DNA of 54,273 nucleotides from Actinomortierella ambigua (Eukaryota; Mortierellomycota; Mortierellomycetes; Mortierellales; Mortierellaceae): positions 1 to 54,273 of the forward strand of contig JAAAJB010000199.1 in NCBI GenBank assembly GCA_016098155.1, given 5' to 3'. The translations under genes and the position numbers were made by a program. Below the pieces are notes generated by a model, which saw only the letters and a program-made list of their open reading frames with translations, was not told where the DNA came from and searched no databases. Below, piece after piece: positions 1 through 10,142 of the stretch; the stretch's first letter is position 1; each line of letters begins with the position of its first letter.

Positions 1-2040
1 AAAAGCATCAGTGCTGTGACCAGTCAAGCATCAACACTCTCTCGTCTTCTCTCTCACGTTTTCTCTCTCTTTTTTTTTCTTTCTCATTTCTCTCTGCCCA
101 CTCCCTCTCCTCCACACTAGCCGAGCTATAGGTATGTAGGAGCACTTGCTGTTTCCATCAAGCAACCCAATCCTATACATGTACAGATTGCCACCATTTC
201 TTCTCTACACCATCCTCCTTGCAACGCACTATTCCCTCATCCTTGGCGTGCACCCATCCTCTCTGTCCTTTCTCGACAAATTACCATCCATAGAAAACTG
301 AGAAGAGCAATGGTGTGGACCCCCTTCCAGTGGCCGGTTACGTACCTGCAAGGCAAGGGTCGAACCAATTATGAATGAACAAAACTCCACCGAGTCTGAG
401 AGTGTGTGCTAACCCAGATACTGGTCTTTCCCTTGCGACCACCTATCTGCCTTGCTTTTCTCAGTTCGCTTTTTCTTTGCGCCTCAAAATTGTGTAGTCC
501 CCTCTCCCAAGAGACCAGCAGAGCTGGATACTATGTCCCCGGCCCATATGCCATATAATAGATGCTTACCGGAGCCGACTGCGATGGTCGAGTAGGTAAG
601 AGTTGGGCGTCTAGTAGTGGTGCGTGGAGCCGCCCAATAATATTTGACTCGACTAAACATCCAGACCGTCCCTCTGTCAACAAGGCAGCTCATGTACCTT
701 GGGGTAGATAGGAAAGAAGAGCGAAGAGCAGGAAGAGCGGGCGGATGATGGGTGGGGAAAGAAGGATTACACAGCACTCCATGACCAAGGGCACTTCTCA
801 CTGACGACCAACATGCTGTTGGTTTCTGCTCCTGCTATATGACAGACCTCGTCAACCTCTTCATGGCCGTTGTAAGTCAGTCCATCATGCATCGACTGCT
901 CGCAAATGAAGGAAAATCAGTCCGCCTCCAACGGTACGACCGTTGCGGACGCCGTATGTAGCATCACCATAAAGACCATCTTTGAACAAGCAGCATGCAC
1001 AATGCACTGATCGCGAGCAGTATAAGAGTACACAAGTATACAGAGCTGTATTATGCACAGCACAGGCCTAGCAACAAGACATAGGCTCAGCTTCACTCAA
1101 TCCCCTCGACCGCCACTTCTCATTCTGGGTTCTTCCAAATCAACCCACCGCATCACATCCCGCCCACTAAGACCATCCGACACAATTTGCTCGGAGTAAA
1201 CCTTACCTGGATTAAGCTTAAGAGAAACCAAAGGGAGAGGGATGTCGAATGGAATTAGACATGACCATGAACCTGCTAATTGGCAATTACAGAAAGAGAA
1301 GAGAGGAGTGGGCGAAAGGAAAAGGTCAGAGGGGGAGAGAAGAGTAGGCGAAAGGAAGAGGGTTGAAGTCGAAATCACAGTGGCCGAAAACATAGAGGGA
1401 CAGATTGGGGATTCAAGATACTTCGGAATGTTCTCTCACATACACCGACTCTTACTCCTAGCTCTGCCCTCAACACAACGGTCATCTTCATACCATGTGT
1501 TGGCTGAAATAATCAACACCTTCCTCGTACGCACTGTTGCCCTCTTTTACCGCCACCTTTCCCTCAGTTATCCTCACTAACCCGAAATGGTAACAAGCAG
1601 ATGTCTATGCGTCGAGGCCTTTCCCACTTTTTTTTTATGGGTCTACAGAGAGGGTCCTATTCGCCAGCAAGCATCTAAACTAGAGAGAAACTAAGTCTTT
1701 TTCACCGACAATGCTGTGAAGAGGGTCAAAAATAATGGCTGCTGACCCTGAGGCGTGACAGAGTTTGGGCCTTCGCGATTACTCTTTCTGAATGGTTTCA
1801 ACTTTTGTGTACCCTAGGCAATTTTGGTCATCAACAGCAACTACTCCAACTTGAAGAAAATCTCTGCGTTTTGACTGCCAGAGAGAGCTTGTGGGAGACA
1901 TTTGGACTGAAGAGCGGTGTGTGATGAGAAACTTATGGTCACTCGATCCTTAAAGCCCACGACTGCACGGTCAAGAACACAATATAGACAGCATTTATTC
2001 TTCAGAACACACCTTTTTTTTTAGATTCTTGCAACGCGGG
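1..2040. other. Intergenic region, no recognised gene
   Basis: Two kilobases without a convincing gene. The first 120 bases are pyrimidine-rich (TC runs, T9), as in promoters or leaders elsewhere in this window, and 1290-1370 is purine-rich (GA-type). Open frames of 98-112 codons at 484-801, 1097-1393 and 1242-1580 are low-complexity, have no family resemblance that I recognise and overlap one another on opposite strands, so they are not annotated. No tRNA cloverleaf was found by eye. Confidence 0.5.
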
Positions 2041-2044
2041 GGTA

Positions 2045-2507
2045 GGTCTACACAGTCAAGTACCCATAGCTAATGCAGCTCGCCTTTGTGCCTATCGTGG
2101 GTCAGGACGCTGGGACAAGTCCACACAGTCAAGCACCCATCTCTTTGGCTGTGTAGGTTCCTTGAGTGGGTAAGGACGCTGTGACAGGTCTACACAGTCA
2201 AGCACCCATCTCTTAGCCTGCGTAGGCTCCTTGAGTGGGTCAGGACGCTGCGACAGGTCCACACAGTCAAGCACCCATCTCTTTGGCTGTGTATGTTCCT
2301 TGAGTGGGTCAGGACGCTGTGACAGGTCTACACAGTCAAGCACCCATCTCGTAGGCTGCGTAGACTCCTTGGGTGGGTCAGGACGCTGTGACAAGTCGAC
2401 ACAGTCAAGCACCCATCTCGTAGGCTGCATAGACTCCTTGGGTGGGCCAGGGCGCTGCGACAAGTCGACACAGTCAAGCACCCATCTCTTAGGTTGCGTA
2501 GGTTTCT
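2045..2507 (-). repeat. Seven-copy 69-bp coding minisatellite
   Basis: A short landmark (CACAGTCAAG on the + strand) recurs at 2051, 2124, 2193, 2262, 2331, 2400 and 2469. The spacing is exactly 69 bp except for the first step, which is 73 bp. The six right-hand copies are in frame with the Sel1-like gene. The left-most copy still encodes WVLDCVDL but is shifted by the 4-bp excess and lies past the stop codon. Copies are about 90% identical by eye. Differences cluster in the linker and at third codon positions. Confidence 0.95.
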
Positions 2508-3315
2508 CCCTAATGGTTGGTGGGTCATCCTTATTAGGCGCTTTTCTGGGCTTCTCTTTGTTGATCCGACCGCGGATGGCTGGAATTCTGTGTGGTCGAC
2601 GATTCAAGGTACAAGAAGACATGAGTTGTTCGGTCGGCGAGCTCGGCCCCGAAGTACACGCTCGGCCAATCTCGGTCCGACCTCCGGTAGCTTTGATGAG
2701 CCAGGTCATGGCCTGAACAGGGTCACGTTCGACGTTAACGCCATCTCGATACATGGCATGGAGCTTGAGCTGTGAGACCACGTCTCCTTGTTCGGCTTTC
2801 AAGCGTGTCGTGCGCAAATCTTTGGGCTCTCTTGTGGCCTCGCTGACGGGCTCGGTAGTGTCCTCGCCTAGATGCGCCTCCGCGAGCAACTCCTCAGAAA
2901 GGATATAGCCTTGATTCGCCGCCATCTTCAACAACCACAAAGCGACTTTCTTGTCGGCTGGGGTGCCAAGTCCTTTCAGACTCATCCCGCTGGCAAGAAT
3001 CGGGACCACAAGGTCTTGCTTGATGGATTCCACGGAGGATTCTTCGTGTGCTGGGAGAGAGTCAGCACGGTTGGAGTCGTTATTCACCTCGTGACAGGCC
3101 TTGTCACGGTTCGAAAAGCCGAGCTGCATGCGATTTGTTGCCAGGTCGAGGTTCTCATAGTCCACTTCCGTAGCCAAGGGAGTGGGTTGTTGGCTGGCCG
3201 AAAGCCAGGGTTGGCTCACTGAACCCATGCGTGCAGCCCCGAGGGTGGATGCATGTGCATCACTCGAGAACGTCTGGACAGGCGACTCAAGACCTAAGCG
3301 CCCAGAAGGACGCAT
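2092..3315 (-). CDS. Sel1-like repeat protein with C-terminal 23-residue tandem repeats
   Basis: A single-exon 407-residue frame. Residues ~115-145 (TPADKKVALWLLKMAANQG) and ~180-215 (DGVNVERDPVQAMTWLIKA) look like Sel1/TPR-like helical pairs (SLR, PF08238), which usually act as protein-binding scaffolds. The N-terminal ~100 residues are polar and unremarkable. From about residue 270 the protein is six tandem 23-residue units, each with an invariant core WVLDCVDLSQRP and a variable linker (xPxPxKExxQxxR). Synonymous codon differences between units show that the frame is real. The protein stops inside the sixth linker (RPDPR, then TAG), where the DNA repeat is broken by an indel; one more decayed unit follows outside the frame. 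The start is the first ATG after in-frame stops. I cannot exclude a further 5' exon. I do not recognise the repeat, and its function is unknown. Only two weak SLR copies are visible, far fewer than in large fungal Sel1 proteins. Confidence 0.7.
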   Translation of the reverse strand: MRPSGRLGLESPVQTFSSDAHASTLGAARMGSVSQPWLSASQQPTPLATEVDYENLDLATNRMQLGFSNRDKACHEVNNDSNRADSLPAHEESSVESIKQDLVVPILASGMSLKGLGTPADKKVALWLLKMAANQGYILSEELLAEAHLGEDTTEPVSEATREPKDLRTTRLKAEQGDVVSQLKLHAMYRDGVNVERDPVQAMTWLIKATGGRTEIGRACTSGPSSPTEQLMSSCTLNRRPHRIPAIRGRINKEKPRKAPNKDDPPTIREKPTQPKRWVLDCVDLSQRPGPPKESMQPTRWVLDCVDLSQRPDPPKESTQPTRWVLDCVDLSQRPDPLKEHTQPKRWVLDCVDLSQRPDPLKEPTQAKRWVLDCVDLSQRPYPLKEPTQPKRWVLDCVDLSQRPDPR

Positions 3316-4897
3316 AAGAGACTATTGTTTGGATGTCAGTCAGAGTATGATTTACGTCTCTGGATATATTTCAGGAACAGGGTTCATTCAAGATAAAAGC
3401 TCACCATAGTAGTACTGAATGCGAATGGTGAAGGTGAATGAGCTGAATGAGGAAAGTGAAAGAGAGAGGGAGAGGGTAAAAGTGAAAGAGAAGGATGAAG
3501 GATGAAGGACGAAGAGAAAAAAAAGAAAAAGAGAAAAAGAAATAGAGAAACAAGAAGAGAGAAGAGAGAGTTTTACCATGCACACCCTCAAGATCACACA
3601 GCTCCTATTGTTTGTGTCTCCCATATCTGTACTGCCCAAACAATAAAGTGAGAATCAGGTGGAGGGAGTCCATCCAAGGCACACCTATTGCACTGTTGAT
3701 AACCGTTGAGAACCATGGCCAACACCATGGGGATTGTATCGCTGGCAGGTCAATGATTGCCCATCAGTAGACCCTCACCGGAGCTGGCTTGATTGCTACC
3801 TTACTAGCAGGAGAGGGAGGAGTTTATTGTTTTAAGAACTGAAAAAAAGAAACAAAAAAAAACATAAAAACAGGATTGCACCCTGACACTCTCTGTACAT
3901 ACATGTGCCCTGCCTGTCTGTTGTCGATGTTACCCACAACTAGCTAGTATGTGTGCCTCCCGATGCGCCTACATGATATCGTTGTCTTTGCCCCATGGTT
4001 GCCAGCAAACGGCAACTTTCTCCGTCGTGAGAGTCCAGTTAGGATTATTCTGGCACAATGAGTCGGCTCTGTTAATGAAGCCCAGCCACACGAGCTAACC
4101 GAGGGGTTTTTTTTTTAAAAAAAAGGGGTTGATGGTCACCTTTGGTGTTGGAGACCATTCTTCGTTCTGGCGTGTGGGTCTTGGTGTTTGTTCTAGGTGT
4201 ACGAGGATTATGACGAACCAGAGTATGATCGAGGACACTGAGAAACGAGGTCAGTGTCAGTCTAAGGCCCGTTCTCCACACTACAACTCAGCTCATTCAG
4301 CCCTGTCATCATCACAGAACAACACATGCCCTCCATACCTTTGAATGTTCGAGGATAGGCGAGAATAGTCCCCAGTCGCATGCTTGGATGGTGTGCAAGA
4401 CTGGACGCCAGTGCCAAGGAGGCAGCCAGATCCACATGTTCATTCCAATCACTTGACCTTGCGATCTTGAGCCTTCCGGGCGGGGAGAACACAGTGTTGG
4501 TGGCCCTGGCTGAGGAGCAAAGCGGGCTAGGGGATAAGGGAGAGAAAGAAGAAGTGTTAGCCATGAGTAATCTTCATCTCCACGACATGACATGGTGTTA
4601 CCCATCACATCCGCATGCCGGGCTTGGTCTGGTCGCCCAGTGGGAGGACATCTCCAGTGGGAGCATACGATCGGTAGCCTTGTTTGCTTGTCATTGCATC
4701 CGACGAATGACGACCTCTGTCAGTCCCTCTGCGTGGTCCGTGCACGGGTACCCTCTCTCTCTTCTCTCAATCGACAAACTCCTTTAAGGTGTTCCATCGC
4801 AATAAAAGCTTGCATATTTTTATGGTTTAGAGCAGCAATGAAAGTGTGTAGCGTAAGAGTGCAAAAGCATGGTACTCGTCTTTTTTTTTTTTAAATT
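3316..4897. other. Intergenic region between the Sel1-like gene and MSH5
   Basis: This stretch lies upstream of the Sel1-like gene and downstream of MSH5. It contains the purine tract at 3421-3575, scattered A/T homopolymers (3841-3870, 4106-4125) and a T11 run at 4880 beside the MSH5 stop. Overlapping frames at 4262-4608 (-) and 4380-4787 (+) have no recognisable domain and are treated as spurious. Confidence 0.5.
3421..3575. repeat. Purine (GA-rich) tract upstream of the Sel1-like gene
   Basis: About 155 bases of the + strand are almost only A and G (units such as GAAAGAGA, GGATGAA, AGAAAAAG). It lies ~110 bp upstream of the Sel1-like start and reads as a polypyrimidine tract on the gene's coding strand. 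Similar tracts precede the E2F and histidine-kinase genes. It may be a nucleosome-poor promoter element or the leader itself. Confidence 0.7.
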
Positions 4898-7800
4898 TCA
4901 TGCCTCATCCTTTTCAAATGCTTCCACCTGCCCAGCATATTCCAACAGCGCCACAATGTCCGCCCACAGCTCTGGGTCGACTTTGCCTTCTTCAATCTCC
5001 CTCTCCTCTTTTTCACCCTTGACTTCCTTAGACCCTTTGTCGTCCTGCACTTGTTGCTCTTCATCGCCTTGGCCATGGCTGATGCTGTCAAACTTGAGTT
5101 GCAATAACCGACCGAAAAGTTGCTCATACATCTCAAATCGGACTTCGTCGCGTTGACTAAGATCCGGCACCACCATCTCATACCGCCGGAACAGATGGGA
5201 GAGATAGATGCTCCGTTGCACCACCGGCGCCGGCAAGCCCGAGGTGGCTGCACACGCTGTCCCCAACGAGAGCGGGTACCGGCCTGGACGCACTCTGAAC
5301 AAGAAGGTCGGTTCGTGCTGCTGCAGCGTACTGTTTCTGATTTCTTTGGTGTCGCTCAGGGGATTGCTGCCGCTGCCTGCAAAGAGCGTGTCATCAAATA
5401 GAGCTTCCATAGTGTAGACCGAGATTGGAAGCGGTAGATCAGTAGACAAATTAGACGAATGAGGGCGTGTCGACGATGGTGGCACTGCCGCTTGCGAGAA
5501 CGACGCTCCAACACCATGAACAGACCACGACGACGACGACGATGATGATGACGTCTCTGGCTCTACTACCGCTGGCGTCTCAGACGAGATTATTGTCTGC
5601 TGTCCAACAGCCCTACTATGGCAGCCGATCTCAGATGACAACAAGCCACCGTTAGACGTACCAATACGCATGAGCTGGTTTTCAAACAGTTCGTGGAAAT
5701 GTGTCGTCGCGAGCACGCGTGGCCGCTGGTCTCTGGCCAACCCGGCGAAATGCTCAATGACGCCACAGAACAAGCCCGCGCCATCTGTCGTGGCTGTGCC
5801 TTTGCCAAACTCGTCTAGTACCACCAACGACCGCCGTGTAGCCATCCGGATTGCATGCGATACTTGCGATAGATCTGCCATAAATGTGCTGTGCACCTTG
5901 GAGACCGTCTCACGGGTCTGCAGACGCGTCAGAATCTTGTCCGTGAGGCCAATCAGAGCGTGATCCGCTGGTACGAAGGAACCAATGTGTGCCATGTATG
6001 TGATCATTGCCACCTGCAGAGGAGAACAATAGAGATACAGTGGCAACATCGTCAGAATAAACCGCCAGAGTGACGACACAAAGCAGAGTGAAAAAGGTTT
6101 TTGGGCTCACCTGTTTGAGATACACACTTTTACCCGAGCAATTAGGTCCACAGAGGATCATGACATGATTGCTATCGATGGTTGCTGGAGCATTTGGACA
6201 GTGGGGGCAGAAGGATGTCGATCGAGTGGTCGTCCCTCTGTTGCTAGAGGCACCTTTCGTCGTGCCTGAGACTTCGTCCAAGTGAAACTCACCAATCATG
6301 GTGTCATTCGGAACAAACGATTCGACACAAAGCTCTTGTAGCGGATGACTGCCATTGAAGCAGAAAAAAAACGAATTTCCTGGTTCATATAATTAGGAAC
6401 CACTACTATTTAACTCGCTGGGTCCTTCCCCCCTTCTAGTCAGCACAAAGACCTTACCGGCCATTCACGATATGAAGAATAGTTTGATCGGACATGATAG
6501 GGCGCGTGTAACGCTGCATCTTGGCTGCCTGTGCAAGTGAAAGTATCCTATGAAAGAGAAAATATCCAGAGGTTGAATAGTTGCTTATTTTGAGAAGGTG
6601 GAGGGATGAAACGTATATCGCATTTTTCAAATATCCTTACGCGTCCAACTCGGCACATAGGTCACTGCAGAGCACCAGCAAATGGCTATACTCAATGACA
6701 CGCTCCTGAAGCGTCTGCAATATGTCGATCTCACGATCTAGATTTGACATCGTGTCGGTTAGTGACCATTGAATGATAATATCCAAAGATCCACATCAAG
6801 AGTGAAGACGAAAAAAAAAGAAGCTTACCCACAATCAAGCCATGGATATCTCCAAGGTGTTCGTCTAATTCTAAGATGGATCGTAATGCACATTCGTCAG
6901 TCCGTGGAACAAAAATTTACGTCCCTCAAAGTTTTCTTCGTGTTCTCGTGCCTGCCACCGTACCACGAGTGGCATTATTCTTGTAGTACACTGCTCTCTC
7001 AGTGCTGAACTAGAAGACCATCAAAGAAAGTATCATGGCGTAAGGCTGAATATCATACATAGCTATTCACTTCATTACATCAGCTCTTCATTATGTCAAC
7101 AGCGTACCTGATATGATAAACCGTCAAGATAAAAGTCGTCCTCCTTCTTCCAGTTTGGATTCATGGGCACAGTGATCAAGTATCCAAGCTGTGGAAAGTA
7201 CACAACGTTAATAGTGCTGGCAAAGTGTGAGGGGATCGTCTTGGAGATATCCTTGGCTACCTCAGACAGAAAGCTGTCGAGTCCCTGATATGTTTGCCGC
7301 ATGCGATCAAGCTCCTCGTCGACATTGGGTTTGACGATGCAGCGCCCTTCAATCATACTCTCGTCAAAATCAACCTATTTGGTGGTTATGCAAGTTAGCG
7401 TGGTAAACCAACTCTTAGCCTCGTGAAGAATGGTAGAAACCAACGATTAAAGAGTGAGAGGCTATGTTGGATAACATCTTTGCGTACCACATCGTTGATC
7501 AAGGAGCCGACTTCATTGAGTTCTTGAACCTGAAAAGTGTTACGGATCTGCGTGATGGGAATAGGATACGATAAAAAATATTTGTATATAAAGCTTATGT
7601 GGCCCTCAGCACTCTTTTGTTTTTGAGATAGGTATTTAGCACTCACGCTGTGGATAATGGGTGTTTCCACCTCAAAAAGCTCGTGACATAGACTGTAAAT
7701 CTTGAGGCTGTAGCATGCAAACTGAAAAAGAGGCCATCGCGACGATTAACGGTATGATCTCTTGTCAAGACTACACTCGGATAACAAACACGCAGGCTAC

Positions 7801-9853
7801 CTGAATGATACCCTGCCAGTCCTTCAGCATGGCTTTTCGATGAATAGCCTGTAGGACCCGTGGGATGTTCTTGATGCGAGAAAGACATCTCAACATTTGA
7901 TCCATGGCCGGCTGATTCTCAGGCTTGACAAGGCACTCAACCGACTGCTGACGGCTTTGAATAACATTCAAGTCTAACGATGGCCTCAGGAACCATTGCC
8001 TTAGTAGATTGCGTCCCTGAGGTGTGCGGGTACTGTTGAGGATCCCGAATAATGAAAGGCCTTCCTTGCGCCCGCTTACGCTTGAATGAACGTTGGGATG
8101 TGATTCATCTTCGAAAACCTGAAGAGAGCTATTTCAAACTATTAGCAAGATGGTCTAGAGATCCTTAACCCTAAAACAATGATTAAAATCCCATGCACTT
8201 TATGAATGAATTACCTGAGTCCATTCATATTGATATACATGAAGGAATCGCTGCTCAGGGAGGACAAAGACGCGTGTCGAATGTTAGACGTGAATCCACA
8301 TCTGTTGTTTCTATCTTCGATTACCTCTGATTTCGACTACTTACAGCGAAAACGTGGCAATATCAAGTACAATGGTGCGGTTCATATCGCTAGCGGTATG
8401 TAGTGGCCTGGTCCTACTGAGGTAGCTCAACAGGGCCCCAGCACATCCAATCTAACGTGAATAGAGTATACAGAAGTTAAGGCCGTTCTTTCCTTTTCTC
8501 GTCAAGAATAGAGCGCCTATATGAAACGTCATCAAAGCTACGCTTACACTGTCCACGTTGTCGAGATCTATCGTGTTTGACAAGTCAATGAGACCCTGAC
8601 GTCTGCGATAGTCCTCGGCAGAAACGAGCGGGTCAATGTCCCCGCTACTCTCAACCTCTCGTTGATCTTGGTTCAATGAACGAGAAGCATGGCGACGGAA
8701 GCCCTGTGATAGGACCAATGACAGAAGCTTGGACTTGGCCATGTCGTACATGAACTCATTGCTCGGTCGTATCTCAACCTTAGTTTGCTGTTGAATGTCT
8801 AGAAGAGATGGGGGGAGCGGTGTGTTTTCAAAAGAGAATAAGCTTCAAATCAATTAGGGCGCTAAAAAGATCAAACGCCTTTTTTGCATCATGGAGCTGT
8901 ACTCTTTCGCCTTCATACCATCTGCCTTTAGTGCGTAGAGCGCTTGTTCTTCCATCTTGGAGTTTGCAAGAATGAGGGTCGGACAGACCTGAGTTTTGAC
9001 TATCAAAATGGGCAGATGTGAGATTTACGACTCTGGATGACATTGGAAAAGTCACATTAGCAACTGGATGGAGGCATACTCATGTCAAGAACGTCAAGTG
9101 ACGTGCACTCGCGAAGGGTTTCTAACACCCAAAGTTTTGAGCTATGGTCATCGTAGTAAGCGCATCCAACTCCCTTTCCGCGCATCTGAATCGCCATGAT
9201 GATCTATTGGCCGTAGTGACATTTGCACAGTGTTGATTAGTTGTGCTGATGTCGATCAGAGAAGCTATTGACCTCATCACTTTTTTACCGATTCAACATA
9301 CAAACGTCTCGCCTCCATAGTCTGGTCTCATACTGCCAACTTCGCCTTCACCACCAGTGGTTCCCACATCGGCACCCATCCAGGAGCTTTCATCGACATG
9401 ACTCATAAACGAAGGGTGGGGAATCTCACGACTGGTATCAAAGGTCGTCGAGACGCCATTCAAGGACGTCGTTGATGCAGGCATTCTGCTAGGGGCTGGT
9501 TGGAGTACAGGTGGTGGGAGCATCACTGAGCCATGAAAACTTCTCTCACTTCTGCTAGCACTGTATGCTGGTAGCGCTTGATTGTTCGCTGCTGATGAAA
9601 CCTGCAGTGAATTGGAGCTGAAGGCTGTCTGCCAGGGGTGTCCTTGACTTGGTTGTCCTTGCCCGTGACTTCGGCCACGACTTTGTTCACGTGAACCGCT
9701 GTGAAATCCGGCTTGCATGTGCCATTTCTGCCGTGGAGCACCGCCTTGAGCATTATATGAGGGAATGGTTGAAGGGGTGGTGGATATGGTCGAGAATGAA
9801 GGAGGTGGGTCAATCGATGCCATATTGGCGAGAGGGGAGGGGTAGAAAGGCAA
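4898..9853 (-). CDS. MSH5: MutS homolog 5, meiotic recombination protein (16 exons)
   Basis: Joined exons on the minus strand: 9853-9302, 9203-9080, 9030-8989, 8798-8548, 8451-8345, 8301-8215, 8128-7801, 7721-7647, 7529-7488, 7374-7108, 7009-6964, 6870-6829, 6737-6641, 6547-6458, 6348-6111, 6013-4898. They total 3504 nt (1167 aa) with every phase matching. In the family, MSH4-MSH5 clamps on branched DNA and promotes crossovers in meiosis. Visible here: lever and connector segments (DESHPNVHS, CLSRIKNIPR, LDEHLGDIHG), the MSH5-like Walker A GPNCSGKSVYLKQV (784-797), GSFVPADHALIG, STFMADLSQ and Walker B LVVLDEFGKGT (Asp863/Glu864). The KSVYLKQ and GSFVPA wording fits MSH5 better than MSH4. The first ~185 residues are a Ser/Pro/Gln-rich extension. 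An alternative start is Met at 9820. Animal MSH5 is about 830 residues; the excess is the N-terminus and an acidic, Ser-rich insert (~905-960). The exon 3 edges are the least certain. Confidence 0.9.
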
Positions 9854-10010
9854 GGTACAAAATAATTGGTGGCGCTAAAGGGCAGACTTTCGTGAATTTC
9901 GTCAACCACTACTACCACCATCCAAGCCACCCTACCGAGTGGCAATGGCACAAAAAGCGTGGTTTGTCGTGCCTTGCGAGCTCTTCATTCGTTCTTATTG
10001 ATTCAACTTC
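9854..10010. promoter_or_regulatory. Divergent promoter between MSH5 and the TMEM209-like gene
   Basis: MSH5 starts at 9853 on the minus strand. The TMEM209-like gene starts at 10143 on the plus strand and appears to have a 5'UTR intron beginning at 10011. Both transcription starts therefore probably lie within about 160 bp. No TATA box is obvious. The two genes have unrelated roles (meiosis, nuclear envelope), so shared regulation is only a possibility. Confidence 0.55.
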
Positions 10011-10120
10011 GTAAGCAGCCCGTCTTATTTGCTTCTCCCTTGCTCTTGAGGACAACTGCTCATGAACGCGCAAGATGCTGTCTAATTTGTACTAATCGCC
10101 CACTGATCTCATCATTCTAG
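10011..10120 (+). other. Probable 5'UTR intron of the TMEM209-like gene
   Basis: A GTAAGC donor follows CAACTTC at 10010. A TACTAAT branch-like box lies at 10090-10096, and the acceptor CATTCTAG ends at 10120. Splicing would remove the upstream ATGs at about 10062 and 10075 and leave a 22-nt leader to the ATG at 10143. Confidence 0.65.
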
Positions 10121-10142
10121 GCCCCAGCTACTGCCATCAAAC

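Noticed and set aside
484..801. 105-codon minus-strand frame
   Set aside because: No motif, no neighbouring splice-linked exons and ordinary length for chance.
2045..2507. CRISPR-like array
   Set aside because: The units are directly adjacent 69-bp coding repeats with no unique spacers, in frame with a eukaryotic gene.
2231..2716. 161-codon plus-strand frame across the repeats
   Set aside because: It is the antisense shadow of the Sel1-like gene; synonymous codon patterns support the minus-strand frame.
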